Of a stretch of 64,000 nucleotides of DNA, positions 54,209 through 63,400 are shown piece after piece. The notes under the pieces are model-generated. The model saw only the letters and a program-made list of their open reading frames with translations, searched no databases and had not been told where the DNA came from. Each line of letters begins with the position of its first letter. Position 1 is the stretch's first letter. This DNA is from Pyrocephalus nanus (lineage: Eukaryota; Chordata; Aves; Passeriformes; Tyrannidae): positions 16,413,501 to 16,477,500 of the forward strand of contig CM076267.1 of the NCBI GenBank assembly GCA_038380795.1, given 5' to 3'. The position numbers were made by a program, and so were the translations under genes.

Positions 54209-55937
54209 GTGAGCCAGGCCAGCCCAGCAGCTGGTGGGGCAAGCAGGGAGAAGGGCAGGGGGAGCTGGGGGTGCTGTCCATCCACTCCCTGACTGCGGTG
54301 GTCTCTCCATAGGCTACCGCTGCTTCAAGGCCGTCATGTTCCTGACAGGGCTGATGTTCGGCTCCATCATCATCTTCATGCTGTGCTACAAGGAGCGAGT
54401 GCTGGACACACAGCTGAGCGTGGAGGCCTCAGTGGGCATCGGGCTGGGCATTGGAGTCCTGTGTGGGCTGGTCACCATGCTGGTGCGTAGCGTTGGCCTC
54501 TTCATGGTAGGGCTGCTCCTGGGGCTGCTGCTGGCGGTGGCCACGCTGGTGGTGATGGAGCAATTCTACCACCCGCCAACGGTGTGGATCCCTATTGCGC
54601 TTCTCCTGGGTGTGGGGATGCTCTTCGCCGTCCTCACCCTGCAGTGGCAGCGCTTCTTCACCACCCTCTCCACTGCCGTCTTTGGGAGTGCCATCATGAC
54701 TGTCACCGTCGACTACTTCATCGAGCTCTTCCTCCTGGTGCAATACATCTACGAGCGCATCAAGGTGGCCCCTGCTCGCCCTGTGTGCTGGTACAGCTGG
54801 GTCATTCTGGGCGTTTGGCCACTCCTCACCACACTGGGTGTCCTGGTCCAGTGGAAGGTCACAGGCGAGGGCTACTCCCATACAGAAGGTGTGTGGGGAC
54901 TGGGGGAGATGTGCATGCTCAGGGTGAGTGCAGGAGCCAGGGGGGACACTGGGGAACTGGTGTGGAGGTTGCCAGCGCCTGGTTTGCATGGACAGATATG
55001 GGTTCTGGGACTCTCTGGCAGCACAGCACTCAAAGGGAGGCTTGGGTGCACAAAGCTGGCACCGGTTTGAGTGCCACTGGTTTGGGAGACCATTTGGGTG
55101 TGCTCCCTGGTCCTCACAGGCCCCTCTGTTATGCAGTGATCATCAGCCGGCAGCAACGCCGGGTGCAGCTGATGCGCATCAAGCAGAAGGAAGACCGAAA
55201 GGAGAAGAAGAAGAAGCGAAGACCCCACCACCCGCCACCCCACCAGCACAAAGCCCACCCACCAGAGCCTGCTTACCGCCGCAAGCCCAACCCTGTGCGC
55301 CGCTTCGATGGGGACGTGCTCTCCCCCGTGAGTCCCACAGCCAGGGTAGAGATATCCCCCAGACTCCACAGCCCTTCCTTCTCCATGTGGGTGGGCCGTG
55401 GCACAGAAAGGTGTCCAGGCACCTCAGTTGACATCTGAGCTCCTCAAGGGATGAGACTGGGGCATCCCAGGGACTGGGCAGCTCAGGAAGAGCTAAGCCA
55501 GAACATCATCACCACAGAGCAATTCAGGCTTTGCAAGCAAATGAAAACTGCTGGCCGAAGCACTGTGGGCATAGTAGAAACAGGTGGTAGGCGAGGTGTG
55601 AAGTGTGTGCCCAGGGAAGGCATGAGACTCTCCCTCCTCTGGCCCACCCCTGGAGGGCCCAAGTGCTGGGGATTGCACAGGGCTATTTCAGGGGAAAGGG
55701 GATGGGCTGCTGCAGAGTTTGGGGTGGAGTGGGGTGGAGTGAGCCAGGAGCAGAGCCCCTCTCACTCTCTGTTCCCCCTCTCTCAAGCAGAGCTACATCC
55801 AGAGTTTCCGGGAGCGGCAGACAGGACCATCTCTGAACAGTCTCATCACCAGCTCCCACGCTGTGGTGGACCTGGACTATGACTGCAGCTCCACCGTGCC
55901 CCTCACCACGGGCTCTGGCCCTGCTGTGAGGGTATAA
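54046..55937 (+). CDS. TMEM198: TMEM198, seven-TM membrane protein (gene-level, four coding exons)
   Basis: The coding exons are 54046-54208, 54313-54888, 55137-55327 and 55791-55937, all with GT-AG introns and consistent phases. The product is 358 residues (human TMEM198 360). Seven hydrophobic helices can be read, followed by a Lys/His/Pro-rich cytosolic tail. From published work known to me, TMEM198 promotes Wnt/LRP6 signalling by helping casein kinases phosphorylate LRP6; the sequence itself only supports membrane topology. The start [10 protein letters not shown] matches the human N-terminus and has G at -3. The acceptor just upstream is tctcccag (54031). Confidence 0.96.
54313..54888 (+). 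CDS. TMEM198: TMEM198 coding exon 2 (residues 55-247, TM2-TM7)
   Basis: It encodes six helices, including [72 protein letters not shown] and [17 protein letters not shown], with many small-residue GxxxG-like motifs. It ends in phase 1 after YSHTE. Confidence 0.95.
55137..55327 (+). CDS. TMEM198: TMEM198 coding exon 3 (residues 247-310)
   Basis: It encodes the start of the cytosolic tail: [18 protein letters not shown], a run of five Lys (KEKKKKRR region), a His/Pro-rich segment and FDGDVLSP. It ends in phase 0. Confidence 0.93.
55791..55937 (+). CDS. TMEM198: TMEM198 coding exon 4 (residues 311-358, stop)
   Basis: It opens with [12 protein letters not shown], as in mammals, continues with a Ser/Thr-rich tail (candidate phosphorylation sites) and ends GPAVRV with TAA at 55935-55937. 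Confidence 0.94.
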   Translation, partial: SYIQSFRERQTGPSLNSLITSSHAVVDLDYDCSSTVPLTTGSGPAVRV

Positions 55938-56299
55938 GCCAACCCTGTGACCTCGAGCAACACCAGCACCCCAGCCTGCTCCGACAGAACCCCTGGGACA
56001 GGCAGGGCTGTGTCTTTGGCCCCATGTGGCCATGTGCAGCTGGGGGCTGCAGGTGGAGACCCTTCTTGGAGACATGTGGGACTTGTCTGGGCAAGCTCTA
56101 GCTGCCCATGAGATCCAGAGGTGCTGGGGAAGCCTTTTGGCAGGAACTCAGCCCAAGGACCAGCACCCATGGACGTGCAGTGCGAGTGGCTCTGCTGGGG
56201 TGGTGGGTTCCTGAGCCCCTACTGCTGCGTGTTACCCTATGGTCCGGGCACGCTCATCCTGCATCCTAACATTTCCCTCCCCATATTTGAGCCCCCCTT

Positions 56300-56545
56300 T
56301 CCCAAGAGCAGCTCCCCATGCCTGCCCCCAACCCATCGCACCACCCAGCAACTCCCCAAGTGCCTGTCCCCTGTCCCTTCCTCAAAGAGCAGGTCCCACA
56401 GCCCTTTTTCCCACAAGGACTCCCCTGAGCATGTGTGCCCTGTCCCACCCTGGCCCCAAGAGCAGCTCCCAGGCAACATTTCCCAAAATCTGCCTCCTCA
56501 GAAGGTCCCCCTGCCCTAGTCACCCTCCCTATACCCCAGAGCAGC
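56300..56545 (+). repeat. degenerate 73-81 bp tandem repeat around AGAGCAGCTCCC
   Basis: The word AGAGCAG(C/G)T occurs at about 56305, 56386, 56459 and 56539, each time inside pyrimidine-rich sequence (cccaagagcagctcccca and variants). This gives about four diverged units in the TMEM198 3' UTR. Confidence 0.55.
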
Positions 56546-57150
56546 TTGCCACTCCCCTTTTTCCCAAGCTGGACCGGGGTGGTCCTGGGGCAGAGACTGC
56601 CAGGGCCAGGTGGTTCCCAGCGTGATGCTGGCAAGTGGTGCCTGTCCAGCGGGAGCTGCGCTGGCAGGGTTCATCCCCTGCAAAATGTTTTGATGGGAGA
56701 CAGGACACTGGCTCCAGCCTTTGGGTGGAGGCTGGGCTGCCTCAGGGATGCGGGGACCCCTGCAGTGTCAGAGACCGTCGCTGTTTTGCTGGCGACTGGA
56801 TTTTTATAGTGGCCAGGGGGGCCCTGGGGCAGGGCAGGGCAGGAGCCCCTGTCCAGAGCACTGCTGAGGGCAGAGGCTCACGCCTTGTATATATTTCTCT
56901 TGCTGTGATTTGTATTAACTTATTATGGAGTGAGCCAGGATTTCCCCATGGCCAGGCAGGCAGGATGGTGGTGGGACTGGACCAGGGAGTCCCCTACTTT
57001 GGGAGCCCCCACAGCCCAGCCCAGCTGGCCCTGCTGCCCCAGGAACTGCATGTTTCTGCCAGGCACCCCCTCTCCTGCAGCATCGCGCTGCCATCTCCTT
57101 TTCAGTCTCTTTTGTAAATGTGCCAAATGCTGCTGAGGCCTCGGCCACAC

Positions 57151-57156
57151 AGTAAA
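57151..57156 (+). terminator. TMEM198: AGTAAA polyadenylation signal of TMEM198
   Basis: This is a common variant signal 1.2 kb after the stop. No AATAAA occurs earlier in the UTR. Confidence 0.6.
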
Positions 57157-57309
57157 GAGCCTTTCGGAGTCTGGCGTGTGAGGCCAAGAGCTGCGCCGGG
57201 GGCAGGGGTGAGGGGCGGCCCCAAGAGCCAGGCTCCCAGGGACGCTGAGTGGTGCCACCACCCCTTCTCTTAACGGGACCCTGATTCGCTGGCATGGAAG
57301 AAACCATGT

Positions 57310-57463
57310 CAGAAAAAAAGGCTGTTTAATGCAAAGCCCTGAGGCTGGAGCAGGCCCGGGATGGTGTCCATGTGTCTGTATGTGCTGGAGGAAGCATGAT
57401 CCCATCTCCCAGCAGCAGCATCAGTCAGTCTGTGTGCAGGCCCTGAGTGCCGCATCCTGGCTT
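57310..57463 (-). other. OBSL1: OBSL1 3' UTR
   Basis: A short interval runs from the inferred stop codon to just beyond the ATTAAA signal. Confidence 0.55.
57325..57330 (-). terminator. OBSL1: ATTAAA polyadenylation signal of OBSL1
   Basis: TTTAAT on the + strand reads ATTAAA in OBSL1 orientation. It lies about 135 bp after the inferred stop codon (57464-57466). The OBSL1 and TMEM198 3' ends therefore lie within roughly 150 bp of each other, tail to tail. Confidence 0.65.
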
Positions 57464-57471
57464 CTAGCTCC
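57464..57471 (-). CDS. OBSL1: OBSL1 terminal coding segment (Gly-Ser, stop)
   Basis: The next acceptor (ttcccacag) lies 238 bp downstream of the Ig 13 donor. In phase it gives only Gly-Ser and then TAG. The ATTAAA signal follows about 135 bp later, which fits a last exon. This is an inference from splice sites; a read-through or other acceptor is possible. Confidence 0.6.
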
Positions 57472-60400
57472 CTGTGGGAACAACGGGAGTCAGAGCTGGA
57501 GCATTACCAGAGCTAGTGGGGCACCCAAAAGGTGTATCCCAAACAAGGAGGCACAGACCCCTAGAGCCATATTCAGCCTGTTCCCCCCACACCGGCACTC
57601 CGACTCTTGCAAGCAGGGGAATGTGGGGACAGGGCCTCTGGTATCGCTGCACTGCAAGGCCCATGAGCGCTGCCAGCTCCCAGTGGCGTCCCCCTAGGTG
57701 CCCTCTCACCCTCTACCAGGAGCCGGGCAGTGGAACGGTCATCAAAGGCATCGCAGGTGTACGAGTCCTCATCCTCCGGCCCCACACGGTGGATGATGAG
57801 TGTGCGGTAGCAGTCCAAATTGCAGATCTCATACTTATCACCCGCAAAGATCTCGGTGTCCCCACGGAGCCAACGCACCCGGCCCCGGGCATGGGACACT
57901 GTGCACTCCAAAGTTGCCTTGTGCCTCGCCAACACTGTCTTGTCCCGCAGCGGCTTCACTATCCGGATGGGCAGCGCTGGTGGGAAGGGTCAGGGTGTCA
58001 GCATTGCAGGGTGAGTGGGCTCCCGTGGGGACACCACAAGCTGACCTGGTGCAACCCAGCCCTGGTGCTGGAGTCCAGCCTGACCCCACAGCCCGCACTG
58101 GTACCTTCCACATGCAGACTGGCCTCAGAGGTGGCTGTCCCAGCTGCGAAGCGGATGAGTCCCTGGTCCTCAGGGCGCGCACCGCAGAACAACAGGAAAT
58201 GCCTGGTCCCTGGGGAGGGAGAGGCTGGCTCGAGGGAACAGCAGTTGGCACCCATAGCAGGAGGGGGCAGAGATCCCCTTTTGTCCACACCAACTCCCCT
58301 TGCTTGAATTCACCCTCTCCCAGCCCCAAACCAGGTGTGGGACAACTTGCAACCCCACCTTCTTGCCGTATCTTCACTGTGCTGGAAACCTTGATTTTCT
58401 CCCCATCCCGGAACCACTCGCCCTTCACATCCCCGTGTGACGCCTCACAGGTGAAGATGGCGTTGTCACCTTCCCGCACCTGGACCTCCTGCAGCTCCTG
58501 CACAATATGGACCTGGCGCTCTGCAGATAAGAGGCAGGGTGCCAGGGCAGCCAAGAGTGAGGGGGAGCAGGCTATGTAGGGTTTGGGAGTGCACACAGCC
58601 CCAGGAGCTGAGTGACTGTACCCTGCACGTGCAGCGTGGCAGAGGCCTGGCAGTCACCTGCGTCGCAGGTGTAGCTGCCTGCATCGGCCAGCTCACAGCG
58701 GCTCAGCTGCAGGATGCGGCGCCGACCCGCGGAGTAGATGCGGCAGTGGGGCCCTGGCCGCAGCTCCTGTCCATCCTGCACAGAGACAGTTGCTCAAGAG
58801 GACAAGCAGGCAGCATCCTGCTGCTTTGCCCCCATCCACCCTGCCTGCAGCCCTGTCAGGAAGGGCAACAACCAGAGGACAAAGCAGGGAGGAGGACATG
58901 GCCTGGCACTTCTGGAGGGGGTTGGGGCAAACCCTCACCTTGAACCATTTCACCTCTGCATTGGGGCGAGACAACTCACACTCGAAGGTGGCGACCCCTG
59001 TCTCTGGGACCCCCAGGTCTCGCAGGACCCTCATCATAGTGACTGGAGGCTCTGAGGAGGCAGGACACAGGGCAGGAAGGTTTGGTAGGGCAAAGACATG
59101 CAGAGAAGGGTATCTGTGCCTAGGTCATTTTAGCAAGGGGTGAGTGGCACTTCTCAAGGCACCACCATAGACAAGCACTCATCAGTAGTGGTGCAGCTGC
59201 CTCTGAACCCAGACCCTGGCTGGACCCACCGCCCAGCTCACATCTCCTCCCTGAGAAGAGGGGGACAATTGACAGCATGTGCCCAGGGTGGCTCAGCTCA
59301 GCCCTGGAATATCCCCCAGTACTGAACAGCTGCAGGACAGACAGTACCAATGCCATGCACCCCCAGCCTACCCCAGGGACCGTACCCCGCACACGCAGCT
59401 GGGCACTGCAGCGCAGTGTGTCAGCAGTGAAGGTGATGGTGCCTGAGTCCTCCAGTGCCAGCCTCTCCAGCGTCAGGCTGTGCCCACAGCCCGTGGCACT
59501 GATCCGGCACGTGCCACTGGGCTTCACCCGGATGCCATCCCGCGTCCAGACCCCAGGCACACCAGGGTGAGACAGCTCCAAATGGAAGGTGGCTGTCTCC
59601 TTCTCAAAAGTCTCCACATCTGCCAGTGGTGTCTGGATTGACACTTTCTGGGCTGCGAGAGACCCATATCCATGAGTAGGTGTCTGCCCAGCCCCTGGCT
59701 CCCCAGTCTGTGCTTGCTGGAGCAATACTCTTAAGTCCAGCCATTTATACTAGGCTCCCACCCACACACTCACCTACCTCTCTGCTCCACCACCTTCCAG
59801 CCAAGTACCAGCTCTGCCCACACTCTCCCATCGCAGCAGTTGGGTGTCCTCCCCATTCCCATCCCCATCCATGTCATCTTCCATCCCCACCCCCCGCATG
59901 GTACTCACGCTCCACGCAGAGCTTGGCCTGCGTGCGGTCATGCAGGCTCTCACAGCGGTAGGTGCCACGGTCAGCAGGGCCAAGGCAGTGGATGGTGAGG
60001 GTGCGCAGGCACCCCAACTCCTGCAGCACGTACTTGCTGCTTGGCTGGAGGAGGACACCCTGCTTCAGCCACTGCACCTCAGCGGTCTCGTGGCTCACCT
60101 CCACCTCCAGGCACACATCCCCCTGCTCCTCCGCCACCATGTCCTGCAGCTTCCGCACGAACAGCACCTGTGCCTCTGCACGGCCCATACGCTGGGTCAG
60201 CAGCTTGCCCCAGGGCTGTGCCTTGGGCTGAGCCCCAGCTGTCTCCTTCCCCCTCACCTTGTACACTCAGACGGGCTGTGCTCACCAGCCCCTCAGCATT
60301 GGCTGTCACAGTGCCTGCATCCCCCGGCTGGCACTGCCGGAGGGTGAGGCTGTGGCACAGCCCACTCCTTGTCACCAGCAGCCGCTTGCTAGGGACCACA

Positions 60401-63400
60401 GGCTGGCCATTCAGCTGCCATGTCACAGCCACATCCTCAGGGGACACCAGGCACTTGAAGGTGGCATCCTCCCCCTCCAGCACTGTCAGGCTCTGCAGCT
60501 CCATGATGATCTCCACAACCCTGGGGACTACAGCCAGGGTGTCAGGGCTCAGCACCGGGGACTCCCTGTCCTGCAGAGCTGCTGAGCATCCCTGCAGCCC
60601 TGACATCACTGTGCCCAGCTTCCCTGCCACCCCTACGACATAAGGGTCCCTAGGGTGGTGGTCAAGCCTTGGGCTCACCCTGCACTGTCAGCGTTGCCAA
60701 TGTTTGGTCGTCGTTGGACTCGCAGCAGTACTCGCCGGCATCCCCAGGCTCCACGTGGCTCAGCACCAGCGAGCGTTCCCGTCCCTCTGCCATCATCTGC
60801 CAGCGGGGGCCAGGCACCAGCACCTGCCCATCCTTCCGCCACACAACATCGCCCCGCGGCTTGCAAAGCTCACACCACAGCACCACCCGCTCACCCTGCC
60901 GTGCTCGCACATCTGACAGCCCACGCAGGAACTTCACCCGCAGCTCTGCACAGTCAAACCCCCCATGTCAGCACCTGCTGCCACAGCAGGGGCTCCCCAG
61001 GAACCCCCCTGTCCCCCAGCTGCCCACCTCTGATGCTCACGTCGAACTGCATCTGGTCGTGGGGTGAGAGGCAGGTGTAGATGCCGGCATCCTCCATGGC
61101 CACGCTGTGGAGGATGAGGCTGTGCACGCGGCCCTCCCGACGCAGCTCGCAGCGCTCACCACTCACCACTGCTTGCTGCGGGCCCAGCCAGGTGACATCA
61201 GATCGCTCAGTGGAGGTGATGGCAGAAAGCACAGCACTGCCACCCTCCAGCACCAGCAGCTTCTCCTGCTCCTCCCGTTTGTTCACGAACAACATGGGTG
61301 CCTCTGTGCCATGGGAGCATTGGGCTCAGCCATGCCCCTGGCAGTGGCACCAACATGGAATGGGGGTACAAACCATGCTGGCGTGAGGCAGTGGACTGCT
61401 CCTGCCCCTGACATGGGTGAGGGACACCTCCAGGCTCACCTTTCACGTGCAGTGTGAAATGCACCTCATCATCACCAGCGTCACAGAGAAAGATGCCACC
61501 ATCACCCAACTCCGCTTGCTTGATGGTGAGGCTGCGCGTGGGACCCTCACTGCACACCAGCAGCCGCCCACCTGAGCAAAGCCTCTGTCCATCCTTCTGC
61601 CACTGCACTGTCGCTGTCTCCGGGGACAGCCGAGCCACCAGTGTCACACTGTCCCCCTCCTGCACCTCCAGCGGACTCTGCACCTCCTCCTTGTTGACAA
61701 TGCACACGGGCCGAGCTGAGGGGCACAGGGGACAAGGCAGGGCTCAGGAATGTTCCTATAGTGTGGGACAGTGCAGGGACAGGACCCTTGAAAGCAGAGG
61801 CGATCCCTCAATGAGTCACCATGGAGGAGGACTGGGAGGACTGTGGGGCTGGCTGGGGGTCATGGTGGGACCAGACAGGGGTCCCAGAGGGACAGGCATG
61901 CAGGCTGGAGGGATCTGGCAGCTCGGAGTCCACGCAAGGAATGGAACCCAGGTTAGGATATCAGCACAGCCTGTCACTTCTGCATCACTCCCTGCACAGG
62001 TAGTTCAGCTGCTGGGTTGGGACCATTAATTTTGGTGTGCCCCCACCCCCCATCCTGAACACCTTGCTGGAGAGTCAGGGCTCCTGCCTGCACCACGCCC
62101 TCTCCCACCCTGTCCAGCCCACCATCTCCAGCTGATAAGGGCCTGGGCTTAGTTCAGCCTTTGGCAGCCAAAGCAGGAGGAGCGGCGCCTGGGAGCCAGC
62201 CAAGGCTAAATTTAAACAGCCCCTGGCTGGGGGAGGCAGCAGGGACATGTCTCACCACAACCCTGACGTGTCCCTTTCTGACCAACAACGCCTGTAGGGT
62301 TGGAGACAGGGTTCCTATCCTCCTCAACATGCTTGCCACCCTGTCCTCTGCTATCAGTGGGTTCACACAGGCATCCCCTCCCCTCACCCAGGTCTGTGGC
62401 ATGATCCCACCACGCTGAGGGTCCCCAGGGTGCTGAGCCAGCTCACCCGACACCTCCACATTTGTCACCATGCGGTCACTGGCAGTGTCACAGATGTAGC
62501 ACCCCGAGTCGCTGGGCTGTGCCCCATGGATGGTGAGCTGTCGCAGTACCCCATGGGCCTCAATTTGCACCCGTTCACCTGGATGCACCTCATGGCCATT
62601 CCGGAGCCAGCGCACGATGGCGTCGGGCCGGGAGAGCTCACAAGCCATCACCAGATCCTCCCCGGCCACCAGGCAGCGATGTACCACAGTGCCTGTGCTG
62701 CCCACGATGGTCACTGGTGGCTCTGGGACTGAAGAGATAGACTGTCACCACAGGAGCAGCCTGTGCCAGGTGTTGCAATGGCCAGACTCTGTTCAGACTT
62801 CTCTGGCTGCAACTGGGCAGTGCTGGGGTTTCCATGAGGCCACCACACAGGCCTGCTCCCCATGCGCCCCCTAACAGCCTCCCTGTGCTCACTGCCACCC
62901 AGCCCAGCCCCACACTGCCCTGGCAGCAGTCACAGACCCACCTCAGTCCTTGAGTCCTTGCCCCCCTGGCCATCCCCACAGGCAGCTCTTGCTCACCTTC
63001 TACAGTGATGAAGAAGACGATGCTGTCATTGCCAGTGTCACAGAGGTACTCCCCTGCATCCCTGCCCGTGGTACCCAGGATCACAAGGGATCGGCGTGCC
63101 CCATCCTCCTCCAGCCGCACACGCCCCGTGTCCTGCAGTTTCTCTCCATCCTTGTACCACTTCACTTCGCCGTGGGCATGTGAGAGGTGCACCTCCAGCA
63201 CCAGGTCCTCCATGGCCCGGCAATGCCGACGGGTCAGCAGGACATCCCTCTCCAGGATTGTGACCACCGGATCTGCAGCATCCAGCACCAACAGAGCTGG
63301 GGTCTCTGGGGTCTGTGCACCCAGCACTTCCCACCAGGCTCTCCACTAGCCTCTTGCTCACCCAACACTTGGACAGTGAAGGTCACTGTGTCATTGGCAG

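Larger units (their letters stand above)
55938..57170 (+). other. TMEM198: TMEM198 3' UTR
   Basis: It runs from the stop codon to just after the AGTAAA signal. It contains a pyrimidine-rich repeat (56300-56545). No second gene was seen. Confidence 0.65.
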
